Source of the DNA: Acidobacteriota bacterium
GTDB taxonomy: Bacteria > Acidobacteriota > UBA6911
Direction: 5' to 3'
Length of the DNA stretch: 64,000 nt
Assembly (NCBI GenBank): GCA_012719355.1
Contig: JAAYAM010000214.1
Span: 1-64,000 of the forward strand
Part shown: in pieces, positions 1 through 9,683 of the stretch
How positions within the stretch are numbered: position 1 is the stretch's first letter
Layout of the letters: the number at the start of each line of letters is the position of its first letter
The notes under the pieces: generated by a model
Told to the model about the DNA's origin: nothing
What the model saw: only the letters and a program-made list of their open reading frames with translations
Database searches by the model: none
Position numbers and translations under genes: made by a program

Positions 1-57
1 AAGAGCGACGGCGCCTATGCCCGTAAGACCCAGTCCAAGAAACGCCCTTCTTTCCAT
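1..57 (-). CDS. N-terminus of a truncated protein with twin-arginine-like signal (MERRAFLGLGLTGIGAVAL...)
   Basis: Reverse complement reads ggaggagtattacgATGGAAAGAAGGGCGTTTCTTGGACTG...; good SD (ggagg), RR-x-F-L motif plus hydrophobic stretch; runs off the left edge, so absent from the ORF track. Confidence 0.6.
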   Translation of the reverse strand, partial: MERRAFLGLGLTGIGAVAL

Positions 58-199
58 TCGTAATACTCCTCCAATCATCCAGTGCTTTCTTGCATTGCGT
101 GCTCGCAAAATTGATTCAGTTCATGAGAGGCTATTATGCATATCCCGCCCGAAAATCTCACTGAATTGTTTGTGCGGCCACAGTCGGGTTACTGTCCTG

Positions 200-2452
200 C
201 TATTCTCGCCATGCCACCAGTATCTCAGCGAAAGCAGACCGTCTCGGCGCGAGATACGAATAGAAGTACTCCCGATCGAGGATGTTCTCCACAGAAAGCG
301 ACAACGCGAACAGTCGGCCGATTCGATAGGTCACTTTTGCGTCGGCTGTGAAATAGGGATCAAACGAACCTGGCACCCCGGTAACAACATCCCTGTTTTC
401 GTCGTGGCTGTAGATTTTCCCCACGTACCGGCCGGTCAGAGTGGCCCTGATGCGGCCTCCCTCGAACTCTGCTCCACCGTTGCTTGTCCAGCGCGGAAGA
501 AAGGCAAGGAACCTGCCTTCGGTTGAAGGTTTCGATTCGTTTTCGGTAATCCTGGCATTGTTGAACGTTGCGTTGAGAAAGAGCCTCAAGTCCGGAGCGA
601 GGCGCTGGCTCAACTCCATTTCCACTCCTCTGCCAACAGCCTTTCCCGCATTGACATACTCGTTGATCTTGGGCGCAACCGGATCGGTTCTGCGATAAAC
701 CAGATTCGACATTCGGTTCTCGAAATACGCCAGGGAAGCATCCGCTCCTTTCCAGAGACGCCGATCGATCCCGGCATCCCAGGATATAGCCACCTCAGGC
801 TTCAGATCAGGGTTTGCGCGGTACACGGTTCCTGACGAGTAAGACCATGTCCGATACAGCTCGTATATCGTGGGCGCCCGAAAAACCCGGCCGATCGAGC
901 TTCTGAGAGTAGTTACAGGTGAGAGCCGGTAGACGATTGCTGCTTTGGGGCTGAGACTGAATGCTTTTCTCGCCGCATAGGAAGCAGGATATCCTTCGAC
1001 ACCGTCCTGGTTGGCACGACCGTCGAAGGTCTGCCAGAAATCTCCCCGCACCCCTATATAGGCCGTCAGATCTTTCCGAATGAGTAGCTCGTCCTGTGCG
1101 AAAAGACCCGTCGTCAGCGACTTCCCGCCTGCTTCGTATGTCATCCTATTCCGCGAGTTCTCGTCGCGCCAGTCTGCAAGCCCGTATTCGCGAGTTGACG
1201 CCACACTTCGGGTCAGATCCCCTCCGAAGGTGACAATGTGGCGGCTGAACACGGGAAACATGAACTGGATGCTGCCGGTCGTCCTGTGGAGAGGCGTTTC
1301 TGCAAGAGTGCCGGGACCTCCGGCGGCGGTGGTGGCTGCTGTGGATCCGGGCGTCGTATACCAGTTGTTGCCCACGCCCAGGAAGCTCACCATCGACTTC
1401 ATCTGTGCACGTCCGACCACGGTATCGAATGAGAGGCTGTAGATGTCCTGCCTCCTGTTGCCGGCGCCACTCAAGAATGACGACTCGCGCACGGTACTGC
1501 TCCCGGACGTATAGGAAAAGACCGGGTCGCCGGCGGCATTGCCCAGGTATGTATGCGGCGAATCCACCCCGTAGCGGTACGCACTTCTGAGGAACGAAAA
1601 ACCGATCCGGGAGACATCGGTAATCTTCCAGGACGCTTTCAAGTTGAAGTCATGATCATCCCAGAAGTTGTCTCCACGGTCGCCCACGATGAAACGCCTG
1701 TTTCCCTGCGTGTCGGTAGTCTCGCGGTATCCGGTGATACCGTCGGGCGGCTGGAGGCTTTGGGAATTGAGGTCGGTCGCGAAACCGTTCGTCCGGTTGT
1801 GGCCATAGCTGACCAGTATCCTGAACCTGTTGCTGAAGTTTTCGCTGTAAGAGAAATAGCCGCGCGCCAGGTCGTTCATCGCCTGGTTGTTCCCGAGCCC
1901 ACTGCCGAAACCTCCGCGCATGATGATCTCTCTGGTTTCAGGCATACGGGTAACAATGTTGACGACGCCTCCCATAGCGTTGCCGCCGTACAGACTTGAG
2001 AAAGGTCCCTTGACCACCTCTATTTTTTCAACGTTTCCCACAGCAAGACCGCCAAACTGCACTGCACCCAGATAGCTGTCGTTCAGCGGCATGCCATCGA
2101 GGAGAACCAGCGTTCTCTGCTGGCCGGGAAATCCTCTCAGGGTGATGGTGGATTGTGTGTCCATCACACCCTTCCCCCGGCGGTTGAATACACCGGGGAT
2201 CGTATTGATCGCCTGATCGATCGTTGAAATGGGTCGGCCCATCATTTCATCCAGGCTTATCACAGCGGCGCTGCCCGGCGAATCTTCAAGTTTCTTATCC
2301 GACCGCGTTGCGGTTACGACCACAATCTCGTTAAGCTCCGTCAGGTTTTGCGCTACAGAATCCGGGCGAAGACCAAGGAGGAATGCGGCAGAAAGGCAAA
2401 CAACGATAAAGGCACGACCCGTGCTGAATTCCTGCTCTATCACATGTCTCAT
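200..2452 (-). CDS. TonB-dependent outer membrane receptor
   Basis: Signal peptide, TonB box-like EIVVVTATR, plug domain (TLRGFPGQQRTLVLLDGMPLNDSYLG, VEKIEVVKGPFSSLYGGNAMGGVVNI), C-terminal beta barrel (SLSVENILDREYF). Confidence 0.95.
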   Translation of the reverse strand: MRHVIEQEFSTGRAFIVVCLSAAFLLGLRPDSVAQNLTELNEIVVVTATRSDKKLEDSPGSAAVISLDEMMGRPISTIDQAINTIPGVFNRRGKGVMDTQSTITLRGFPGQQRTLVLLDGMPLNDSYLGAVQFGGLAVGNVEKIEVVKGPFSSLYGGNAMGGVVNIVTRMPETREIIMRGGFGSGLGNNQAMNDLARGYFSYSENFSNRFRILVSYGHNRTNGFATDLNSQSLQPPDGITGYRETTDTQGNRRFIVGDRGDNFWDDHDFNLKASWKITDVSRIGFSFLRSAYRYGVDSPHTYLGNAAGDPVFSYTSGSSTVRESSFLSGAGNRRQDIYSLSFDTVVGRAQMKSMVSFLGVGNNWYTTPGSTAATTAAGGPGTLAETPLHRTTGSIQFMFPVFSRHIVTFGGDLTRSVASTREYGLADWRDENSRNRMTYEAGGKSLTTGLFAQDELLIRKDLTAYIGVRGDFWQTFDGRANQDGVEGYPASYAARKAFSLSPKAAIVYRLSPVTTLRSSIGRVFRAPTIYELYRTWSYSSGTVYRANPDLKPEVAISWDAGIDRRLWKGADASLAYFENRMSNLVYRRTDPVAPKINEYVNAGKAVGRGVEMELSQRLAPDLRLFLNATFNNARITENESKPSTEGRFLAFLPRWTSNGGAEFEGGRIRATLTGRYVGKIYSHDENRDVVTGVPGSFDPYFTADAKVTYRIGRLFALSLSVENILDREYFYSYLAPRRSAFAEILVAWRE

Positions 2453-2469
2453 CTATTTTCTCCTCGAAA

Positions 2470-3534
2470 TCAGAATTCATGCTCCGCGACCAGCTGATCC
2501 CCGAGCATTGCAGATATCCGTTCACGTACCGTCTTGAACGATTCTTCAATGACAGGCTGTTTGTGGAAAATAGTGGAAAAGACGGCAAGTCCGAAAACGT
2601 CATCCATCCGGACCGTGTAAATTACCGAGCCTTGAGTGATGCGTCCGTTGTCGAGGATGACATCCCTGTCGCCATCGGTGATACCGATCAACGGCATCCC
2701 GAACCGGTAGAGTATGTCCCCGACAATTGCCGTCGTATCGTCGCCGACAGTCACCGCGCCTTCAACATCATATATGCGGTCGTACACATTGATTGCACTG
2801 TGATCGACGAAGGCCATACCTCTGCCGGTTTGTTGCATGACGCGCGGTGTATGGTCCATGCGACGAAGCGCGGAGGTAGTTGCCAGCTTGACCGTCTTCA
2901 GATCGATGCCGCCCCTGCGTTCGAGCTTCTCAAGTCCGTGCGTTTTGATTTCGATCCCGTGCGTTCTGCTGATGCGCCGATCTTCACACTCAATTACGAC
3001 TTCTTCTCCCGTTGCCCTGCCTATAATGATCCCATCGGCGAGCACGAAATCGCCGGCAGCCGCCTCCGTAAGACGTCGACGGATCCTGCCGTCCTGCTCC
3101 CGTATTGTGGCAGGTACGTCGACGGGATCGTGCTTCTGGAGTTGCAGCTGCCATCTGAGGAGTTCCAGGACTTCAGGAGAACTTCCAGTATTCAGCTCGA
3201 CAAACCATCCCGCGGAGCATTCGATCTGTACCAGCGGTACTGCGACACCTGCTCTTGCGGCAACCATTGCTCCATGCAGTAGACCAGAAGAGGGAGTCTT
3301 GCCGTAATTGGCGAAGACCAGCTGCTCTGACCCGGCCTCGAGTTCACGAAGGATTTGGCTTGGTTGAGTCCCCGGGGTCTCAATATCCTGCAAGCCGCTG
3401 TCGATAGCGGCCGTCCTGCCCATCGTACCGGCGAGCACGCAACGGACCTGTTTCTTTGCACTGAAGCATTGAACGATTCTCAGCGCCCATCCGGAATCGA
3501 AAACCTCCGGTCCGTGAAAAAGAATGCCGATCAT
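2470..3534 (-). CDS. Conserved hypothetical protein, resembles DUF2117-type proteins; likely start MIGILFHGPEVFDSG
   Basis: ORF 2470..3642; internal Met (MIGILFHGPEVFDSGWALRIV) is the more plausible start since upstream codons overlap the preceding gene in another frame. Family assignment is from memory of the GPE-x-x-DSG N-terminus and is tentative. Confidence 0.5.
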   Translation of the reverse strand: MIGILFHGPEVFDSGWALRIVQCFSAKKQVRCVLAGTMGRTAAIDSGLQDIETPGTQPSQILRELEAGSEQLVFANYGKTPSSGLLHGAMVAARAGVAVPLVQIECSAGWFVELNTGSSPEVLELLRWQLQLQKHDPVDVPATIREQDGRIRRRLTEAAAGDFVLADGIIIGRATGEEVVIECEDRRISRTHGIEIKTHGLEKLERRGGIDLKTVKLATTSALRRMDHTPRVMQQTGRGMAFVDHSAINVYDRIYDVEGAVTVGDDTTAIVGDILYRFGMPLIGITDGDRDVILDNGRITQGSVIYTVRMDDVFGLAVFSTIFHKQPVIEESFKTVRERISAMLGDQLVAEHEF

Positions 3535-4106
3535 TTCTCCTCGATCCCAAAAACGGTTTTGTAGAGCCTGATGTGACGCTCGCTCCACGCGGCGTCGTCT
3601 TCGTGTCCCTGATTGCGCCAAAAGGCGGCGTTCTTCTCCCACTGTTCAATCGGGCTTCGATAATCCAGAACCGGCTGCCCGGTCTTGGCTCGTATCTCGG
3701 CAGCATGCTCGTACGCGTCCGCGGCGATGAAGTGGTTGCCGAGCTCCTCGGCAAAGGCCCCGAGCTCTTCATAGATCTGGATACATACATCCCATTTCTC
3801 CGCCCGCTCCGCGACAAGCGCGTGGCGGCAGGCAACCATTACCGCCAGTTCCCTGCTCCTGGCACGCCGGGCATTGTGAAACGCCTCGGTATACATCGTT
3901 AACGCCCTCTCGATATCGCCCGACTGTTCACAGGCCAGAGCGCCGCTGAAGAACCCGTTACAGGCCAGGATGTAGCTTCCTTTTGACGCTTTCAGGGAAG
4001 CAAATTCCCGCCATACGTCTGGATTTCCGGTTTTGCGAGCTTTTTCTTCAAGCTGGCGAGCGAGATAGTAGGGATCGTCTTTCGCAAGATTCCAATTCAG
4101 CATCAT
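3531..4106 (-). CDS. TPR-like helical repeat protein
   Basis: Repeated helical pairs (ACNGFFSGALACEQSGDIERALTMYTEAF; AEKWDVCIQIYEELGAFAEELGNHFIAADAYEHAAEI); likely start MMLNWNLAKDDPYY. Confidence 0.6.
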   Translation of the reverse strand: MMLNWNLAKDDPYYLARQLEEKARKTGNPDVWREFASLKASKGSYILACNGFFSGALACEQSGDIERALTMYTEAFHNARRARSRELAVMVACRHALVAERAEKWDVCIQIYEELGAFAEELGNHFIAADAYEHAAEIRAKTGQPVLDYRSPIEQWEKNAAFWRNQGHEDDAAWSERHIRLYKTVFGIEEK

Positions 4107-4131
4107 AAGCTCCAATACTCGTGCGATCTGA

Positions 4132-5106
4132 TCAGCGCACCAGAAACACCGCGCCAACCATCCCGCCGAAGACCAGCACCCGCATAACTGTGGACACGAT
4201 AACGAGCTGCGTTCCGGTGACCGCTCCGAAAATCCCGAAGTAATACGGGACCAGATACCTTACGTTGGGCAGCGTTGAAAGGAGAGTGCCGACGAGCAGG
4301 GCGGCTACGATATCGCCTCCTCCCAACATTCCTTCAGACATCAGTCCTCCGGCAATCGTGTACGCTCCTATTGGACTGATCAACCGTGCCGCAATGATCG
4401 GCAGCGCTACCTGGGGCACGGGAAAGTAGGGGACAAGAGCCTCGAGATGCCGGGCCAGGTAATCAAACACCCCGAATCCGATCAACACGAAAGCAGCCCA
4501 GGCAAACGGGATCAGTGTTCTCAAGGTTCTTGGAATTATCTTTCGAGCATCCTTCAGGGAATTCGCCAGCGCCTGGCTTGCCGTCGGACGCTGTGGCCGG
4601 GAAGCTGTCCGGGGGGACAGATCCGCCCCCTCGGGACGAGGGAGAACAAGTCGGCCGATTGCAAGGAGAATCAAGGTCTTGATCAGATCCGCCAGCAAGA
4701 CCAGTCCATAGTAAATAAGACCGAAGATACCGATCAGCGGCATAGTCACCGGCAGAACGCTGCGGCCCTGTGCAATATAGCCGGGGAGTGCATTCATGAT
4801 GGCCGAAATGATAAGTTCGGAACGGCCGATACGGTTTTCCCTGTGGTAGCGGGCAAGCATTGAATGCCCCGCGGTAGGCGAGACGACGGCGACGACAAAG
4901 CTCCCGGCGCATTCGGGATGAAGATGTCCAAGTCGCATTAGAGGGCGGGCGAGCCAGGAGAGCTTATCTATCCAACCTAGCTCGACGAAGAGCTGAGCAA
5001 GAATGACCCCGGCGACAAATACAGGAATGATGGTAAGCAGGAATTTGCCCGTCGAGATTAAGGAACCTGCGAGTATTCCCGGAATGTCCATGTCGCCCCG
5101 TAACAC
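4132..5106 (-). CDS. Nucleoside-recognition (Gate) domain membrane protein
   Basis: Multi-TM protein with motifs typical of Gate/nucleoside-recognition proteins (SPTAGHSMLARYHRENRIGRSELIISAIMNALPGYI; LIPFAWAAFVLIGFGVFDYLA). Confidence 0.75.
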   Translation of the reverse strand: MLRGDMDIPGILAGSLISTGKFLLTIIPVFVAGVILAQLFVELGWIDKLSWLARPLMRLGHLHPECAGSFVVAVVSPTAGHSMLARYHRENRIGRSELIISAIMNALPGYIAQGRSVLPVTMPLIGIFGLIYYGLVLLADLIKTLILLAIGRLVLPRPEGADLSPRTASRPQRPTASQALANSLKDARKIIPRTLRTLIPFAWAAFVLIGFGVFDYLARHLEALVPYFPVPQVALPIIAARLISPIGAYTIAGGLMSEGMLGGGDIVAALLVGTLLSTLPNVRYLVPYYFGIFGAVTGTQLVIVSTVMRVLVFGGMVGAVFLVR

Positions 5107-5217
5107 GTATTTTCTAATTCGTACTACCGGCGAGGATCCTATCCTGCCGACACTGGTGGGTCAAGCGGTTTCGTAAAGGGGCCAATCTTTAATTAAGAAT
5201 TGAATTTGGGAAAAGAG

Positions 5218-5302
5218 TGCCGAAGGAGGGGGTCGAACCCTCATGGTACCAGGTACCGCGGGATTTTGAGTCCCGTGCGTCTGCCAGTTCCGCCACTTCG
5301 GC
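5218..5302 (-). tRNA. tRNA-Leu (anticodon CAA)
   Basis: Reverse complement gccgaagtggcggaactggcagacgcacgggaCTCAAAAtcccgcggtacctggtaccatgagggttcgaccccctccttcggca: 7-bp acceptor stem, anticodon loop CTCAAAA, long variable arm, GGTTCGA T-loop; CCA not encoded. Confidence 0.95.
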
Positions 5303-5312
5303 TTGGTCGCGA

Positions 5313-5341
5313 ATAGTAGCCCAAGCAGTCGTTTCAGTCAA
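5313..5341 (-). promoter_or_regulatory. Sigma70-type promoter for tRNA-Leu
   Basis: Minus strand TTGACT-N17-TACTAT ending about 11 nt before the tRNA 5' end. Confidence 0.65.
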
Positions 5342-5390
5342 CCGCAACCCTCTGCAGCGCTTTCGAACCTGTGCGCGGCGGGCGTCCGGT

Positions 5391-5419
5391 TTGATCCGGC
5401 ACGTGATTTCTGGTACAAT
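5391..5419 (+). promoter_or_regulatory. Sigma70-type promoter for carD-like gene
   Basis: TTGATC-N17-TACAAT upstream of the ATG at 5441 with ggagg SD. Confidence 0.6.
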
Positions 5420-5440
5420 TGAGCGGTTCCCGGAGGTACT

Positions 5441-5953
5441 ATGGACTTTCGAATTGGTGAAAAAGTGGTCTATCCCAATCACGGGGTAGGCATTATCGAG
5501 GAGGTTAGCCGCCGATCCGTAAACGGAACACCAGAAGAATTCTACATGCTCCGTATTCACTCCAATTCATCCCTCGTTATGGTTCCGACTGCTAACGTAA
5601 AAAGTGTCGGGTTGCGTAGAATCATAAAAAAATCGGATGTTGACGGCCTTTTCAAACTACTTCAGGAAGATTTCTACGAGCCTGAGGCCGACTGGAAGGG
5701 ACGATACAAGGACCATTCCGAAAAAATGCGCACCGGCTCCATATTCCAGGTTGCCGAGGTATTGAAAAACCTCGTGTACCTGAGTTACCGGAAAAGCCTT
5801 TCCTTCCGGGAAAAGAGAATGCTGGATCGGGCCAAACAGCTTATTATCAGCGAAGTAGCAACTGTCAGGGGATTGAACGAGAAAGCCGTTGAAGACCAGA
5901 TAGAGCGCATCTTATCCGAAGCTTATTCCCGATCGGTTAAGACTTCTGAATAA
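5441..5953 (+). CDS. CarD family transcriptional regulator
   Basis: MDFRIGEKVVYPNHGVGIIEEV N-terminal CarD_TRCF/Tudor-like domain and C-terminal helical region (SLSFREKRMLDRAKQLIISEVA). Confidence 0.95.
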   Translation: MDFRIGEKVVYPNHGVGIIEEVSRRSVNGTPEEFYMLRIHSNSSLVMVPTANVKSVGLRRIIKKSDVDGLFKLLQEDFYEPEADWKGRYKDHSEKMRTGSIFQVAEVLKNLVYLSYRKSLSFREKRMLDRAKQLIISEVATVRGLNEKAVEDQIERILSEAYSRSVKTSE

Positions 5954-5955
5954 CC

Positions 5956-7269
5956 TTGTCGCCACTGCTGTTTTACATCGTAATAATCGTCGCCCTCCTT
6001 GTCCTGTCGGCCTTTTTTTCAGCCGCGGAGACCGCCTATACGGCGGTCAACCGGCTGAGGCTCAGATACAAGGCTGAATCGGGCGACCACGAAGCGGCGG
6101 CAATCACAGGAATAGTCGAAAATCCTGATCGCCTGCTCGGTGTGATCCTGCTGGGAGTGACGGTCGCGGAGATGGGGGCAGCCAGCCTCCTCACTTATAT
6201 TGTCGCCGCCTACTCCGGCCACGGCGAACTGGCTGGGTTCGTCGGTTCAATCCTATTCGCCCTTTTCGTCCTGGTCTTCTGCGAGTTGACCCCCAAGATT
6301 GTGGCGGCGACTCATCCAGAGCCCACAAGCCGAGCCCTCCTGTTTCCTGTCAAGCTGGTGATCTTCCTTCTGTCGCCTGTCGCGCGTCTGGCTTCATGGC
6401 TTGCCAACCGCGTCGTCCAAACCGCGGGGCTCGATTCCTCCACTGCAAGCCCGTTCGGCCACAGCCTGAGTGAAGACGAGATCAAGGCAATGATCGCCGG
6501 ATCTTCCGAGGAGAGCGTACCGGGTGAGAAGAAGGAGATGCTGCACAACATCTTCGAAATCGGCGCCACTCAGGTCCGTAAGATTATGATCCCGCGGGTT
6601 GAAGTCACGGCTGTCGACATCGAAGACCCCATGTGGAAGATCCTCGACGTCGTCAACAAAACCAATTATTCCAGAATCCCGGTCTACCGCCAGAACTTCG
6701 ACAACCCGGTCGGGATACTCTACGTGAAAGATCTTCTCCCTTACCTGCAGAAGTCAGAAGCTATCAACCTTCAGGTGCTTCTACGGCCGGTCCATTTTAT
6801 TCCCGAAACCGCCCGGCTGGACGTCGTGCTGCGACAGCTGCAGTTCATGCATCTTCACATGGCAATGGTAGTGGACGAATTCGGCGGGGTTGCAGGAATT
6901 GTCACTCTGGAAGATCTTCTGGAGGAAATCGTAGGCGAGATCCGCGACGAGCACGACACCGAGATCGAAGCTATCCGCGAACTCGGCCCCAACCTGTACT
7001 CGATAGCCGGCAACCTGCCCGTCCGGGATTTCAATCGTGTATTCGAAGAGAAACTCCCGGAAGCACCCGAATACACCAGCATTGCCGGCTTTCTCGAGGC
7101 TCTCACCGGACGACTGCTCCTGGAAGGAGAAACGGTGCGCTACGAGAACATCATTCTCACGGTCGAAAAAGTCCAGGGGTTCAGGGTCGTCTCGGTCCGG
7201 GTACGCACCTCGTCACCAATGATGGGACGAGCCGCCAAGCCTTCACCCGGATCTGAACCATACGGGTAG
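5956..7269 (+). CDS. HlyC/CorC family protein (CNNM + CBS pair + transporter-associated domain)
   Basis: TTG start; LSAFFSAAETAYTAVNRLRL, SRIPVYRQNFDNPVGILYVKDLL (CBS), MAMVVDEFGGVAGIVTLEDLLEEIVGEIRDE. Confidence 0.95.
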   Translation: MSPLLFYIVIIVALLVLSAFFSAAETAYTAVNRLRLRYKAESGDHEAAAITGIVENPDRLLGVILLGVTVAEMGAASLLTYIVAAYSGHGELAGFVGSILFALFVLVFCELTPKIVAATHPEPTSRALLFPVKLVIFLLSPVARLASWLANRVVQTAGLDSSTASPFGHSLSEDEIKAMIAGSSEESVPGEKKEMLHNIFEIGATQVRKIMIPRVEVTAVDIEDPMWKILDVVNKTNYSRIPVYRQNFDNPVGILYVKDLLPYLQKSEAINLQVLLRPVHFIPETARLDVVLRQLQFMHLHMAMVVDEFGGVAGIVTLEDLLEEIVGEIRDEHDTEIEAIRELGPNLYSIAGNLPVRDFNRVFEEKLPEAPEYTSIAGFLEALTGRLLLEGETVRYENIILTVEKVQGFRVVSVRVRTSSPMMGRAAKPSPGSEPYG

Positions 7270-7288
7270 AATGTCCGTCGCGACCGCT

Positions 7289-8578
7289 TCACACGGCTGC
7301 GGCAAAGGCCTCCCGCGCTGCATCTATCGTAGTTCTGATATCGCTTCTGCTGTGTGCGAGCGAGACAAAGCAGGTCTCGAACTGCGATGGCGGGAAATAG
7401 ACTCCGCGATCGAGCAGCGCGTGGAAGAACCTGCCATACCGATTCGTGTCGCTCTTCTTTGCCGACTGGAAATCAGTCACCGGCGAATTCGTGAAAAACA
7501 CGGTGAACATCGAACCGATGGTATTGATCTGAACGGCGGCACCGGCTTCTTCCGCGGCTTTTCTCAGACCTGCGACCAGTTCCTGTGTCAGTCCCTCGAT
7601 TCTCTTGTATACATTGGCCGCCTTAAGCGCCTTCAGAGTAGCGATCCCCGCCGCAACTGCCAGCGGATTCCCCGAAAGCGTTCCAGCCTGGTAAACAGGT
7701 CCCTCCGGAGCTACCCACTTCATGATCTCCCGGTGCCCTCCGTAAGCGCCGACAGGAAGGCCGCCGCCAATTATCTTTCCAAGGCAGGTCAGGTCGGGTT
7801 TCAGTCTCAGAAGGCCTTGGGCGCCAGCATAGGATAGCCTGAATCCCGTGATCACTTCGTCGAATATCAGAAGAGCGCCGTGTTCCCTTGTGAGTTTTCT
7901 CAGGCGCTGCAGAAACCCCGGTGCCGGCAGCACCGTCCCCATGTTCCCTGCTATCGGCTCGACGATTACAGCGGCAACTTCGGCACGGTTATCGTCCAGA
8001 ACTTTCTGCACGACTTCGATCCTGTTGTAGGGAACCGAAAGGGTGGATATGCATTCCTGAGGCTGAATTCCTGCGCTGTCGGGCAACCCGAGCGTCGCCA
8101 CACCCGATCCGGCTGTGACCAGCAGACTGTCAACATGACCATGATAGCAGCCGTCGAACTTGATTATCTTGTTCCTGCCGGTGAAAGCACGGGCAAGCCG
8201 AATGGCACTCATGGTCGCTTCGGTCCCGGAATTGACCAGACGGACTTTTTCAATTGCAGGGAAGGCGTCGGCGATCATCTCAGCCAGAATGACTTCGTTT
8301 TCAGTAGATGCGCCGAAGCTGGTCCCAAGGTCGGTCTGCTGCCTGAGTGCCGCCTGTACTTTTGAAGGAGAGTGCCCCAATATCAGAGGACCCCAAGAAC
8401 AGACATAATCGATATAGGAATTGCCGTCCACGTCAATGACACGGCTCCCCTTGCCGGACTTGATGAAACGTGGTTCTCCTCCGACACTGCGAAATGCACG
8501 AACCGGACTGTTGACCCCTCCGGGAATCCGTTTTTGCGCGCGTGCAAACAGGACCTTCGATCGTCGATTCACTTTCAT
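7289..8578 (-). CDS. hemL: Glutamate-1-semialdehyde 2,1-aminomutase
   Basis: RIPGGVNSPVRAFRSVGGEP, NSGTEATMSAIRLARAFTGRNKIIKFDGCYHGHVDSLLV, TCLGKIIGGGLPVGAYGG; likely start MKVNRRSK inside ORF 7289..8635. Confidence 0.97.
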   Translation of the reverse strand: MKVNRRSKVLFARAQKRIPGGVNSPVRAFRSVGGEPRFIKSGKGSRVIDVDGNSYIDYVCSWGPLILGHSPSKVQAALRQQTDLGTSFGASTENEVILAEMIADAFPAIEKVRLVNSGTEATMSAIRLARAFTGRNKIIKFDGCYHGHVDSLLVTAGSGVATLGLPDSAGIQPQECISTLSVPYNRIEVVQKVLDDNRAEVAAVIVEPIAGNMGTVLPAPGFLQRLRKLTREHGALLIFDEVITGFRLSYAGAQGLLRLKPDLTCLGKIIGGGLPVGAYGGHREIMKWVAPEGPVYQAGTLSGNPLAVAAGIATLKALKAANVYKRIEGLTQELVAGLRKAAEEAGAAVQINTIGSMFTVFFTNSPVTDFQSAKKSDTNRYGRFFHALLDRGVYFPPSQFETCFVSLAHSRSDIRTTIDAAREAFAAAV

Positions 8579-8603
8579 ACGCTCCATCTTGAATACCGCG
8601 TTG

Positions 8604-9575
8604 TTACCCCAATGCTTCCGCTGCTTCCTTGGCAAAATACGTCAGGATGATGTCGGCACCGGCACGCCGGATTCCTATCAGTGACTCCATCATGGTGCGC
8701 GGCAGATCCAGCCATCCCAAATTCCCCGCAGCCATCAAAGCCGAGTACTCGCCGCTCACCTGATAAGCCGCCAGCGGCTGCGGATAACGGTCGCGCAGCA
8801 TCCTGATAACGTCGAGATAGGGCCCGGCCGGCTTCACCATCAATATGTCAGCGCCTTCCTGGATATCCAGATCGACTTCCCGCAATGCTTCCAAGGCGTT
8901 TGCCGGATCCATCTGATGACTGCGCCTGTCCCCGAAAGCAGGAGCGGATTCGGCCGCTTCCCGGAAAGGACCGTAGTAGCCCGAAGCATATTTCACCGCA
9001 TATGAGAGGATCGGAGTATTGTGGAACCCATTACTGTCCAGAATACTGCGTATCGCCCCCACCCTTCCGTCAAACATGTCGGACGGAGCCACGATATCGG
9101 CACCGGCCCTGGCGTGCGACAGTGCCGTGAGAGCGAGGAGTTCCACACTCCTGTCGTTGAGTATTTCATCGCCTGAAATAAGTCCACAATGGCCGTTGGT
9201 TGTGTATTCGCAGAGACAGACGTCCGTAATCACCAGGATGCCGCTCACACTTTCTTTCAGCGCCCTGACGGCTTCCTGGATGATCCCGTGCTCATCATAC
9301 GCGCCCGAGGCACGGTCATCCTTCTTCTCCGGAATTCCGAAAAGAATGATGCCTCCGATTCCGAGGGACTTGACCCGGCGGACTTCCTCGACAAGCAAGT
9401 CTATTGACCATTGAAAGTTGCCGGGCATCGAGGAAATCTCCTTCTTCACTCCGGTTCCGGCACACACAAATAATGGATAGACGAACTGTTCTGGCGAGAG
9501 GCGGGTTTCGCGCACCATGCTTCGAATTGTTTCGTTCATGCGAAGCCTGCGCGGGCGATGCGACGGGAATGCCAT
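8604..9575 (-). CDS. hemB: Delta-aminolevulinic acid dehydratase (porphobilinogen synthase)
   Basis: [63 protein letters not shown]. Confidence 0.97.
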   Translation of the reverse strand: MAFPSHRPRRLRMNETIRSMVRETRLSPEQFVYPLFVCAGTGVKKEISSMPGNFQWSIDLLVEEVRRVKSLGIGGIILFGIPEKKDDRASGAYDEHGIIQEAVRALKESVSGILVITDVCLCEYTTNGHCGLISGDEILNDRSVELLALTALSHARAGADIVAPSDMFDGRVGAIRSILDSNGFHNTPILSYAVKYASGYYGPFREAAESAPAFGDRRSHQMDPANALEALREVDLDIQEGADILMVKPAGPYLDVIRMLRDRYPQPLAAYQVSGEYSALMAAGNLGWLDLPRTMMESLIGIRRAGADIILTYFAKEAAEALG

Positions 9576-9683
9576 ACTCCCTCCTGGAAAGCAGATGATT
9601 TGAAAGGGCTGAATTATATCATAAACGGAGAAAGGAGCTTCCGGTTCTGGCTTCCGATCCCTGTTTATGATAGAAGTGGGAAA

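Noticed and set aside
2479-3282. 267-aa plus-strand ORF opposite the DUF2117-like gene
   Set aside because: The minus-strand ORF fits the operon layout and has plausible conserved motifs; this one does not
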